From Colletotrichum lupini (Eukaryota > Ascomycota > Sordariomycetes > Glomerellales > Glomerellaceae), in assembly GCF_023278565.1 (NCBI RefSeq), contig NC_064678.1, positions 5,456,001-5,520,000 of the forward strand: 64,000 bases of DNA. The letters run 5' to 3'. How positions within the stretch are numbered: position 1 is the first letter of the stretch; each line of letters opens with the position of its first letter. Under the pieces are notes generated by a model, which was not told the origin of the DNA, made no database searches, and saw only the letters and a list, made by a program, of their open reading frames with translations. Of the stretch, positions 1 to 10,300 are shown piece after piece. A program made the position numbers and the translations under genes.

Positions 1-2
1 GA

Positions 3-197
3 TACGGTCGAGTCTTGATGAAATGCGCCGAGGATGTGGCGAGAGATTCGCAATGCACATCTCTCCAACTCTACACCAATGTCAAAATGTATGAAAATCT
101 CATTCTGTATCCCAAGATGGGGTTCGTCGAGACAGAGAGGAGGACGGAGGATGGGTACGAGAGGGTGTACTTTCGTAGGGAGCTGGATGTTGCATAG
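3..197 (+). CDS. GNAT-type N-acetyltransferase, C-terminal end (5' truncated by window)
   Basis: The reading frame is open from the left edge and ends at a TAG at 195-197, leaving about 64 residues. The segment has the C-terminal pattern of GCN5-related acetyltransferases: a run ending in LQLYTNVKMYENLILYPKMGF, in which an Asn/Tyr-containing helix leads to the Y-x-x-x-GF motif at the end of the acetyl-CoA fold, followed by a last strand (YERVYFRREL). These enzymes move an acetyl group from acetyl-CoA to an amine; the substrate cannot be told from this part. The true start lies outside the window. Family call is fairly safe, specific function unknown. Confidence 0.7.
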   Translation, partial: YGRVLMKCAEDVARDSQCTSLQLYTNVKMYENLILYPKMGFVETERRTEDGYERVYFRRELDVA

Positions 198-698
198 ACT
201 CCACCGCAATCTGTCTTGTTCACACTCATTAACGAGGAAGGGCCCACGAGCGCAACATCAGGAAGAAAATAGCCGCCGTACACTCGACTATATCTCATTC
301 CAGGTTGTTCAGAGTAGGAAGAAAAATCAACAATCGAGGCACGGCTTCAATCTGCGGTTGTAAGATACCAGCTGAACCCGGATGCTGGAGGCCTTCAGTG
401 AGCTAAACTCGATTGACACACTGGAAACTGAGACAGCCCAACCAATGAGAATCCACACTGAGCTTCCGTTCCGTCAGCGGAACAACTCATGTGGCGCACG
501 TCATGCTACCTTGACGCACTCATCTCATCACTGTACAGTACAGATAATCCAACTTCATCTCAGTGAAAGCGACGACAGCTTCTCTATATCTTAAAACTTG
601 GATCCCTTCGATTCCTTCGATCGAAGTCTGCATAGTCATTGGCCCGTCTCACTTTTTCTACTCAGTTACGCCAGTGCCATCACATCATTCGGGCCATC
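198..698. other. Intergenic, no gene recognised
   Basis: About 500 bp between the acetyltransferase stop and the next ATG. A 70-codon open frame at 382-594 has no recognisable family features or coding bias. The last 100 bp before 699 are pyrimidine-rich, as expected for a fungal promoter/leader. Confidence 0.5.
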
Positions 699-1223
699 AT
701 GGCCTCCCAAGACAAGCACGACGACACAGGCTCTGATACAGCTTCAGAGTTCCACACCCCAATCTTGACGCCTGCAACAACATCCGTAGCAGGCGAAGAT
801 GTCGAGGACGATCATGTAAGCGACATACCGTGGCCCGGCAAGCACTTCTACATCATCGAAAAGGAGACCGGCAAAGCCATCACACTCGTCGAGGACAGGC
901 CAGTTCTCATGGACCTCCAAGGCGTCCGCGATCCCGCCACCATGTGGTATTGCGTCGAGAAGCAAGGGTATTTTGGGTTCTTAAACAAAAGCTGGGGGAA
1001 GTTCATTGGTCATGACAGCAAGAGCGACGTAGGTGCGTGGGCCGGGGAGATGAGAGAGTGGGAGTCGTGGATTCCTAGGCAGCATCCCGATGGGGGCTAC
1101 CAGTTGCTGTCGCCGTATTGGACGCATACTATGATGCAGCTTTGTGTATGTCCTGACAGGATCAACCTGTGTAGGCGGTCTCATGGGCCAACGTTGTGGG
1201 AGTTCATGCAGGTTCCATGGTAG
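699..1223 (+). CDS. Hypothetical protein, 174 aa, possible beta-trefoil-like fold
   Basis: Single-exon gene. The ATG at 699 has a good context (ATC-ATG-GCC); an upstream in-frame TTG at 639 is not a likely start. The first about 45 residues are acidic and Ser/Thr-rich (low complexity). Residues about 46-174 are compact and aromatic-rich, starting at PWPGKHFYIIEKETGKAITL and ending in LWEFMQVPW. The opening pattern (strand, conserved Trp, short turns, 'NKSWGKFIGHD') recalls beta-trefoil proteins of the fascin/ricin-B type, but I cannot confirm this. No signal peptide or membrane segment is seen, so it is probably cytosolic. Function unknown. Confidence 0.7.
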   Translation: MASQDKHDDTGSDTASEFHTPILTPATTSVAGEDVEDDHVSDIPWPGKHFYIIEKETGKAITLVEDRPVLMDLQGVRDPATMWYCVEKQGYFGFLNKSWGKFIGHDSKSDVGAWAGEMREWESWIPRQHPDGGYQLLSPYWTHTMMQLCVCPDRINLCRRSHGPTLWEFMQVPW

Positions 1224-1860
1224 GTCTGGATTACGCATGGACGGGAGTCGCAGGTCTTATTACCGGTGATTTAGCGACTGTGGGCAAGTCGGAGGCGTTG
1301 AAGATTTCGATTAATAGGACGGATCCGTGACTGAATGTCATAACTCGACGTATTGCAGAACAATAAACAATACTAGAAACTTAGCTGAGCTGTTTCCTCT
1401 CACCTGCTTGAGGTGCAGCAGCACGTTGGATGGCAATGCCAGCAATAACACGGTCGCTGTCTCAATGGCCAAATGAGGCGAACCAGCTTCATATGCCTCT
1501 CATACCAAGGCCATTTCTTGCGATGTTTGGCATGAGTCTCTGGATATCCCAGCCTAGCATGGACTTCCCGTCCATTGTGAGAGTCACCAATGATCAGAAA
1601 AATCAGTAGAGCAAAAGTCGGTGTGTGTACGGAATGCTGCCTCTTCTGACTAACTTTGAGTGTGTTCATCGTACTTGGGTCAGGACTCACGACTTCAAAC
1701 ATTGGAGAGCAAAACATATGTGATTATGGGAGAATTATTGATTGTCTATTACATCATTATGATATTTCGTTCTAAAAATCCAAGTCATGGCCATCTTCAT
1801 AGCATCAGCTGTGGAGGTCTATTCGTGCCACGTCCATATATACATGTATCTTCATACGCT
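1224..1860. other. Intergenic, no gene recognised
   Basis: About 640 bp between the stop at 1223 and the minus-strand GPI-protein stop near 1861. It would serve as 3' flank for both convergent genes. A 105-codon minus-strand frame at 1400-1717 shows no family features. Confidence 0.5.
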
Positions 1861-2520
1861 TTACAACAAGGCGGCGCCGATAGCAACACCAGCCATCAAT
1901 CCAAACAGCTCGCGAGACGCGCCGGTAGGAACAGCGGCGTTAGGGCTGTTGGTAGTAGCAGCAGTAGTCGCAGCAGAACCAACAGCCCGCGTGCTACGAG
2001 CAGACTGGCTTCCGGATACCGACCCAGCACTCGTTGTCAGGGTGGTCATGGTAGCATTGCTGAAGCCGCTCGAAGTAACAACAACAGCCGTCGCAGACGC
2101 AGCCGTCTCGCTCTCAACAGCGGCAGAGTCCGTCGACGTGGTCACGGTGGCGACAGAAGCGCTGTCAGAGGCACTGGCGGTAGTCTCCGGGGCGGCAGTG
2201 GTGGTGACGGGTGCCACAGTCGTCGAGACCACGGGCGCGGCGCTGGTCTGCAGGGGCAGGAAGGAGGGCGAGTAGGTCTCGGTGCCCTCGTAGGAAGGGC
2301 AGCCGGGGACGGTGGTCTTGGGAGGGGCGCGGCCGCCGCCGCAGTCGAGGGCGGCGCAGATCTCGCCGGTGCCGGGGACGTACCAGACGCGGGTTGCGTA
2401 GGGTGTGCCGCCCTGGGTGGGTGTGACGACGGAGTCTGAGGAGACGCAGCCGGCGAGGTCGGTCTTTGCCAGGACAGCGGTGGCCATGATGGCGAAGGAG
2501 GTGATGTATCTGAGAGACAT
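1861..2520 (-). CDS. Secreted, probably GPI-anchored Ser/Thr-rich protein, 219 aa
   Basis: Residues 1-18 form a signal peptide ending at AVLA. The mature N-terminal domain (about 19-85) has four Cys (CVSSD, ICAALDC, PGC) and the segment CGGGRAPPKTTVPGC. Residues about 90-195 are a Thr/Ser/Ala-rich stalk expected to be heavily O-glycosylated. The chain ends in a hydrophobic tail (LFGLMAGVAIGAALL) after a small-residue region, the standard layout of a GPI-attachment signal, so the product should sit at the plasma membrane or wall. I recall the Cys-domain pattern from fungal proteins loosely labelled siderophore-related, but nothing here supports that role. The open frame on the opposite strand is a composition shadow. 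Confidence 0.85.
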   Translation of the reverse strand: MSLRYITSFAIMATAVLAKTDLAGCVSSDSVVTPTQGGTPYATRVWYVPGTGEICAALDCGGGRAPPKTTVPGCPSYEGTETYSPSFLPLQTSAAPVVSTTVAPVTTTAAPETTASASDSASVATVTTSTDSAAVESETAASATAVVVTSSGFSNATMTTLTTSAGSVSGSQSARSTRAVGSAATTAATTNSPNAAVPTGASRELFGLMAGVAIGAALL

Positions 2521-4860
2521 TTTTGCTGTGGGTTTTGATTTGGTATTATTTGTTTTGATGTTGTCGGGTATTAAGGCGGTATAATAGCTCCGGTAGCGAT
2601 GTAAGAGCAGTGCAAACGATTGTGTTGATTATGAACGAATGGAATGACCCGAGGGCGAGTGAAGGCTTCGAAGTCGATGACCGTTATCAGGATGAAGAGA
2701 GAGAGAGAGAAGAAAATCAAAACACGCCTCGTCGTCGAAAGATCTCTCCCTCACAGACTTTTGTATGTCCAGACGATTCCAAGTTCCCAACAACAGCTGC
2801 CTTAACCCCGGGTCTAAACAACGCCCCTGGACGGAGCTAAGCGGGGTCTGAGACGGGAATCTTGCGCCACTTCATCTCGGAAGCCGCCCTAGCGGTCATT
2901 AAGGCCATCCTACAAACGCCCGATCCCAACGGCTCCGCGATCCTGTGGCTGTTTGGTATGTCTCATAGATGGCCCATTTTGAGATGCCGTTGCAGCCGTT
3001 CCGGTCAGATTTTTTCTTGTCGCAGATCCATCCATCGTTCCATGAGGGAAAGCCTTTTTTCTTTCTTGTTCCGTGGATGAAAACGTACCTCAACACACTA
3101 AGACGCGCCAAAAATAATCCTCCAGTCGTAAAAACTGCACCGCCCCTTTGACGGTAGTCCACCGGTCTCGAACGGGCGAATACGGCGCGGACCACCGCGC
3201 CGGGATCTCAATCCTTGCATTGCTCATGTTTTCCCCCCCTCCAATGGGACTTTGGGTCTCCTCGATCCTATTTGCTGGGGCTTCGTATGCTAATTCCTTG
3301 CTGCAGGTACCGGTAATACGAAAAGCAAGCGTAGTGGCGTGAGTGGCCCAAAGTCCCAACAGCTGTTTGTTTTGCGAATTAAATTTCATTATGCGTAGAT
3401 AGCTGAGTGAGAATCCCTGCCATACCTACCTTGACTTTCAAAGTCTAGACACCAGAATAGCCGTTCAACAGGGACGTTCTTGATAGCCGGCCAAGGGAAT
3501 GACGACATGACACCTCAGGCCCCTTGTAAGTACGTGTACTAAGTCAGGGCTCGAGTCCTCCTCGGAACAATGAAACTTGGTTGTGGGCTCGATATCGAGG
3601 CGCTACAAGACTGGTCGCGTACGTTTCTAGCTATCGATCAAGTCTCTGCATATGAATTCGCTGCACGCATGTTTGTCTGATCAAAAAGGGAGAAGTCGAT
3701 GCTCAACCGCTAAAGCCCTTCGGAAGCGTGTCACCCAAAGTGCTTACGAAAACAGCAAAGTCGGAACAAATGGACTTGAGAATCTACCCTGTCGAGGCTG
3801 TATGGGCCCGCTTTCGTTTGTCGGGATTTCGGCGTATTCTTCTCGGTAGTTCGAGTCTTGAGTTGCCCTATGATTACTCCGATTTTCTAAATATCTCAAA
3901 GAGCGTTGATCAATAGCATGGGCTACATGAACAAATGACCGAATCATATGCAGATCCAGAGAAGGACTGGAGCTATCTTGGAATAGAACGTAAGATATCT
4001 GTCGGGCGAACCTCTTCAAGTTGTGGCAGAGCTTCCATTCGCTCCTAGGTAAAGGGTACACCGATGTCATGGATGAGAGAAATGTTTGAGCATACCAGCA
4101 GCAGAAAAAGGTCACGAAGATGGAAAGCTTTCTGTTCAGAACTCCCGACAAGTCGTCAAAGTATACGCTCAGGTAAATAACAGCTAGGATTGTATGAGCA
4201 GGTGTAGTGGTGTTGAGCTGGGAGATGCCAAACGGCTTAAAGGTATCTACTTTACCCGAAACTCTTTATCTACCCAGTTATGGTCTCAAGTGGTACTACA
4301 TTACGGCGGGTGCAGATGAAGCATAAAGCCTTTGATGACTCTAAGTTGGAGGTTTTCAAGTCTCTTTGTCTGATTCTTCGAATTCGGTTTTCTCATTCCT
4401 GGACTTCGATAATTCGTACAAGAGCCAAGTTTCCGAACACGTCCCGGATTGGAAAGTCGAACCGGATTTTTATTCCAACAAAGGATTTGTCCGATGTCGA
4501 CCTGATACTTGATTGTTCCCGTCAAGTCCGAAGCCAGTATGGCTGTTTCTTAGAAATATTCATGTTCTAGGCGACTCGGCCAAGTACTCTTTGAACGCAA
4601 GCGGTTACGCTGCCTCGCGAGTCCTTTCATATGAGCCGTCAATAGGCAACACCAGCTGTTGAGTCACTTGCCTATATATCTGACTGGTTCTCGTAATAAA
4701 CACGCCTTCGATTCCCAATCTCCAACGGTACTCGATAGGTCACAGTTCGAGTTTGATCATCTCGCCAAGATTGACAGCGTCCTGATCGTCAAATCTATCA
4801 AGACAACTACTCATCAACGTCGAGTTATCTCAAGCACCCAAATTGCACCAAGCAGCCAAA
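2521..4860. other. Long intergenic stretch (2.3 kb), no gene recognised
   Basis: The 100 bp upstream of 2520 would carry the promoter of the minus-strand GPI protein. A short purine run (GA repeats) lies near 2698-2710. The remaining open frames (e.g. 2610-2840, 3744-4151, 4280-4570) overlap on both strands, lack coding bias and have no recognisable domains. The sequence keeps normal CpA/TpG content, so it is not an RIP-mutated transposon. Confidence 0.5.
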
Positions 4861-5427
4861 ATGTGTCAAAAAGTCGAGATCCTGATCGTTTGTTGCGAGC
4901 AAAACTGCTCAAACGTCTACAACAACGGCCTCCGAAAGCCCCAGATGCGTCTCATTCCCCACCCCGAAACAGCCTTCGTCCTTTGCGGCCAGGCCCTTGA
5001 CCTCGGCTACGTCAGCGACCGCTTTTTCATGGACCTCCCCGTCATGTCCTCCGTCCCCAGAAACTGCCCCGACCTGCTCGAGAACTACAAGTTCCAGCTC
5101 GTCCTCTCGCAGGTCGCTTCGAAGCACATCATGGAGCTGGAGACCAACTCGCGCATTCAGTGCAAGACCTGCTCCGGCACGGGAAAGCCCGTGATAGTGT
5201 CAAAGTCGGGCAAGAAGTCGTCTTTTCAGTCGACGGCACCGTCTGGCAACGCACATGTTGAGGCTAAGTGGACGTGTTGTGCCGAGGGCAAGTGTAATCC
5301 TCGACAGGAGTGTGAGAGTCATGCTTCTGCTCTTCTGTGTCGGGACTCTGATTGGGCCAAGGAAGGTGAAAGTTGCATCATAAGAGGCGATGGTGATTTT
5401 GATCTCGATGTGGAGAAGATTGCTTAG
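4861..5427 (+). CDS. Cysteine-rich hypothetical protein, 188 aa
   Basis: Single exon. The ATG at 4861 sits in a good fungal context (GCCAAAATG); an in-frame TTG 18 bp upstream is unlikely to be used. The protein has about a dozen Cys, including a CC pair near the start (LIVCCEQNC), a CxxC-type segment CKTCSGTGKP near the middle and CCAEGKCNPRQEC near the C-terminus. This suggests a metal-binding or zinc-ribbon-like structure. There is no signal peptide, so it is likely intracellular. I do not recognise a named family. Codon use in the first 350 bp is strongly C-ending, arguing for a real gene. Confidence 0.7.
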   Translation: MCQKVEILIVCCEQNCSNVYNNGLRKPQMRLIPHPETAFVLCGQALDLGYVSDRFFMDLPVMSSVPRNCPDLLENYKFQLVLSQVASKHIMELETNSRIQCKTCSGTGKPVIVSKSGKKSSFQSTAPSGNAHVEAKWTCCAEGKCNPRQECESHASALLCRDSDWAKEGESCIIRGDGDFDLDVEKIA

Positions 5428-7152
5428 AAGTTGGCCGGTATTGATCAAAGGTAGTCTATGAATAGTGAGGCGTTTATTAACTTGTGATAAGTTGGCTTGG
5501 CATGACATAGTTGTTGGTGGGCAAGTGATGCAGATTGGAACGGAATTCTATATGCGCCTGAGTCGGCTCATCATCAAAACTTGGCCCTGTTCAAGAATTA
5601 GCAGTGAAAGGTGACGAGCAGAAGCTGAATTGTGGCATGATGTTATATGTATCGATATGAAGACCTCGCTTGAGCGTCCACAAAGTGTTCTGGTCTTTGC
5701 TCGAGCAATGAAAGTTATTCGCTGTACTGTATGGTCTCTACAACCTAGGTGCAGCGGTTCAGGCATGACCCAAGTTGTTAATCATCTCTAAAGCTCATGG
5801 ACATATGCCGTTGCTCCAGAATGCATCGAGCCCTACATTGCGCCATACAGTGGACCAAGCACGCCATGTGGTTGTCCCAACCCAGAGGATAAGCTTATTT
5901 TTGACCTTGCATGGCTTGTTCTGGAACACTTATATGCAGATGCCATTCTGGCTCACATTGCTATCAGAGTCTTGGGACTTGACGCGCGCATGATAGGCTT
6001 GCCAATCCTCCCATTTTGTTCCGAAGCGTTGGAGAAACTTTGAGCTGATCCACCATGCAGACCTGAAGATTGTCTCGCTCATTTAAAACGAATTGCCAAA
6101 TTAATGCGATACTTTCGACCACTTTTGGCCGTGGAATCTGCTTGAAATTATCTTGGCTTTCTAGACATACTTAAGTTGCGATTCTCGTCTGCACCAGACG
6201 TCATAGATAGCATAGATAGCTCAACACCATCGTGAAAGAGGATCCGGCAGACGGCTAGTCTGTGAAGGAGCGAAATCGAAGACCGTTGGTCCACCTCGAT
6301 CCCCGAGAATTGACTGCCCAAGAACGAGCTTGGTCCCGGGACTAGTAAGGTAGTAACTTGAACTAGGATCCACTACTATCCATGCTTAACTACTTTCCGT
6401 CCCGCGCGTCGGGAAAAGTCCGACTCAACTTGGCACTCACTTGGCAGCGGCATTTGTTGCCCACTCTCTCGCAGAATCCTGGGGTACCTATTCAACTTCA
6501 GTTTATCAGACGTTCTTTATTCTCGAACTTTACAGATCCTTATCAACCATTCGAAAACCATGAAGTTGAGCGAACTAAAGCATACTCTCAGATACCCTTA
6601 CCCAGGTCGTTACAGCTTGCTAGTCATTCTTAGGCGTACATTTGGCTTCAGCGGAAGTCGGATCTCACTTTCTGCAAACGGCACCGACCACCGAATTCCG
6701 CTGCGGGTTGGCTCCTCCAGACGGTAGAAATTTTAGCAAATAAGCCCCCACGGTGGATTCGTTGATTCATAGACTGGGACCCAATGTAACCAAAAACATA
6801 CGAAGATCCCCCACAAGCCGGCACTTTGAGGGAATTTGGTGGTGATGAATTTTATCAATCTCATCTTATCAGATCCTTGATGGCCGTAGGATGGAGACGA
6901 ATGACGATGATCTCTCAGGTACAGCCGGCGTACTTCTCGGAACAGACCCACACACCATGCAAGATCGCGAGAAAAACGGTCGAACGCCTTGGTGTTATGA
7001 CAGGGGCGATGGCAATCTAGAGTGTTTGTTGAAGAAAAAATCGGACGTGAAGCTAGAGTCAATCGACCGATGTCGGGAAACACAGGAATGCGATTGAAGA
7101 TGTGTGAACTGCAGAGTACAAAAGCCTCGATGGCACTCCTCCCTTTGAGTCT
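5428..7152. other. Intergenic, no gene recognised; left flank of copia copy 1
   Basis: About 1.7 kb of normal-composition DNA. Short open frames (5548-5766, 6382-6633, 6733-7176) show no family features. A small direct repeat (CATAGATAG twice) lies near 6200. The sequence runs unmutated up to the target duplication at 7153-7157, and before the copia insertion it would have continued directly into the leader of the arylsulfotransferase gene at 13681. Confidence 0.5.
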
Positions 7153-7157
7153 GCCTT

Positions 7158-7362
7158 TGTCGGATTGGAAGTCCAATTCGACCGCGGCATACAGCCGACT
7201 GCGCAGGGGCCAATTGGGGGCCCTATTTACGATTATCGTAGCCAGCCTAACCTATAGTTAGAACCTCCTTTTTATACCTATTACGTAGATATTTATATAG
7301 TTTAATTAATCTCTTTATTAACTACGGTTCGAACTAACTACCCTATAATAGGGATACTAATA
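7158..7362 (+). repeat. 5' LTR of copia copy 1
   Basis: 205 bp, starting TGTCGG and ending ACTAATA (originally probably ..CCAACA). The first about 65 bp keep normal CpA/TpG and match the 5' LTR of copy 2 almost exactly, while the remainder is RIP-mutated. An inverted repeat ATTGGA-AG-TCCAAT sits close to the 5' end. Confidence 0.95.
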
Positions 7363-10300
7363 CTAATTAATAATTAAACTTTATTATTATAGATTAGTAA
7401 GGTATCTCGCTACGTAGAAGAGACGACCTCTTAATACTATACGGGATAAGAGATTTATATTAATTAACCTTACGGAAGTAAATAAAAAAGGAGGCGATTC
7501 TCAAATACCGCACGGAATTAAGTAATTATAGCCCTTTATTACTTACGAGAGGTCGACGTTTACTACGTTAAACTATATTAATTAACGGAACTACTTAAGT
7601 AACTAGCCTTTTACTATTACCCTAAGTAGCTTTTTTACTAAACGACTTTTCCGTAGCCGGCCTATAATTAAAAATTAACTAAGGAAGCTATTTAGAAATT
7701 ATAAAGAGCACGAGGCTTAGGAAGTTAGAAGTATATAGGATAATAAAAATCGGTAATTAGTAAAGATCCCGAGACTAATTATTATATCTTCTTATAGTAA
7801 TATAAACGTCTGCCGCTACTATTATTAAAAAGAACTACTAAAACCTACCCTTTTTTACTAAATAAAAAGGAGGATCTTAATAAGTACGATAACTAGCGAT
7901 TTAGAAAGGTAATAGTAATCGCTAGAAATAATAAAAACGAGAGTAGTAGCGAGACGGCGAGAGGAAATAAAAATCTCCTAGACCCTAATAAATTCGTTAA
8001 GTAGCGAAAGTATAAATTTATTACGACCTACGCGCAGATTAAATATATCTTTATTAAGATTAAATACGCTAGCGATTACTAATATAAGTATAAGCTAAAG
8101 TACGACCCTTAGTGAGTTAGGGTAAAGAAAAAGAGGATAAAACCCGATCCTAAATAAAATCCTAATCCTTTATAAATAAGTAAATATTAACCCGGACTAT
8201 TAGGGGACGTAAATATATAGAATCGCGGATTAGCTTAACGGCGAGTAAATTAATATAGTATTAATCTATTTAACTAAGGTTTATAAAAAAAAGGGGCTAT
8301 AGGGGTAACCCCTATTCTATAAGATCGTAAACGACCTTAGCTACTAACTAAACGAATAGTTCGTAAGCGCAAGCCTAGGAATTATAAAAGTAGTTAATAG
8401 ATTTCTCTACGGGCGAGGGGTATTACTAGCGTAATTATAATCGCAAGAGCTATATAAAATACTAATAGCAATAATTATAAAAGAGGAATTCGTATTATAG
8501 AACTAGGTATAGGTCGATAGAGCGTATAATCGCTTTAACGAATTTAAAAAAAAGGTAAACGACCTAAATTTCCTCATAATTACTAACGGAAATCTATTAT
8601 TATAAAAGGATATACCGGGGTAAAATATAATACTAGAAGTACGACAATCGATAATTCTACCTATTTTAATCTATAACTCGTTACTACTATTAATATAAAA
8701 TTCGGCACTAATTAGCTAATAAAAAAAGAGGTAGATAACCCGAAGTTATTAATAATACGTAATAACGCAGGGTTCGTATATAGATATTAAAAATCTAGTA
8801 GCGAATACGAGGCAATTTATAGACTTTAAAAAGATCTTCCCAAAAGAGAAATTATACTCTAGGGGGAAGTATAAGGTCTTATAAGAAACCCTAACGATGT
8901 TTTATAATTATTACGAAAAAGTCGGAATTAGGGAATATTAGTACTATTTAGTAATTAATATTATACTCATAAGCAAAGCCTCTAATTACTATTACGAAGC
9001 GGTACGTAATCTCGATCGAAACGACTTTTTTAGTATAATTAACGTAATCCGAAGCCGCTTCGAGACCTATAATAAGAACCTAGAGCTCCTATTTAAGTTA
9101 TAAGCGATTTTTCTTATATCTATAGTTAGGATAATAGAGGGTAAATTGCGAGTAGAGATTTTCAAAGAGCTTATTAATCGAATTAATAAGCTAGCGAAAA
9201 CCTAGCTAAATAAGGGGATAAACGAGCGAAAAGTCGGATATCTTTATACTATAGTTTAGTATATATTAGAAATAAAGATTACCTTATACTAAGTACCCGA
9301 AGACTACGAGACGCTCTACTCGAGGCTAAGATCTAGTTTTAATATTAAAGTAAAAATGCCGCGCTAAACCTATTTCTAAGTATACGACGGCCCTTAATAA
9401 TAATATTAAGTCGATTAAACGTATAATAAGAAAGGAAAAGAGGCTAAATACGGTAATCGCTAGTAAAGAGGCCTAGATTTATTAAATAGGTAGAGATTTA
9501 ATTTATAAATAGGGTAATAAAAAAAATAATATTATATTTATAAAAAGGATAGATATTAGTTAAGTAATTACTCTAAAGAAGAGCGTACTAAATCGTACGA
9601 ATAGTATAAAAAGTCGAGGGTAGTAAATAGTAAAACTAGCCCTCGTCGGTTTAACTAATTCCTTATTATATATAAGGGCAGATCTGGGGGTATAGAACCT
9701 AGCGACGGTAGCTAAAGTAGCGGCCTAAAGTATATACCCCCTATAAGAGATTTAGAAAATAAAAAAGATCTTACCCCTTATACTAACGAATTAGATTATA
9801 ACGAAATCGAAAATATTAACATTTCTTTTTTTACCCCGTTAGCCTCTAGAAAATATACGAGGCTAAATAAATAAAGGGTAGTAAAAGCTCTTAATAAGTA
9901 GGCTTTTATATATAAATAATAAGGGAAGGTCCCTTAGATAACGGATACAGAGGCGGCTAAAAGGGCGAATCTAATAGGGCCAAAGCTTATTATCTTAATA
10001 ATTAAGGAGAAGACGCTATCTTTTTTAATATTTAAAAAAAAAGAATATAGTACTAAGCATATCTAGGGGTAGCTAGAAGGGTCCTTTTTATACTACCTAG
10101 ATCCTTTGAATACTAAGCTTATATAAGTATTTTATATAAGTAAAAAGTACGGCCTAAACGATTTTTATAAAAGTATCCTAGATACTAAGTTATTATAATA
10201 GTTAACTAGAGGAAAAGGGTAATTCTAAACGCTATAGAAGATCGTACTAATAATACTTAATACGTCGACGGCGAGTATTACGAAGATTAGTTTCGGCCTA

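Noticed and set aside
1660..2439. 259-codon plus-strand frame opposite the GPI protein
   Set aside because: Arg/Gly-rich antisense shadow of the Ser/Thr/Ala-rich gene on the minus strand.
3535..3570. GGCTCGAGTCCTCC resembling a tRNA T-arm
   Set aside because: No matching acceptor, D or anticodon arms in the surrounding sequence.
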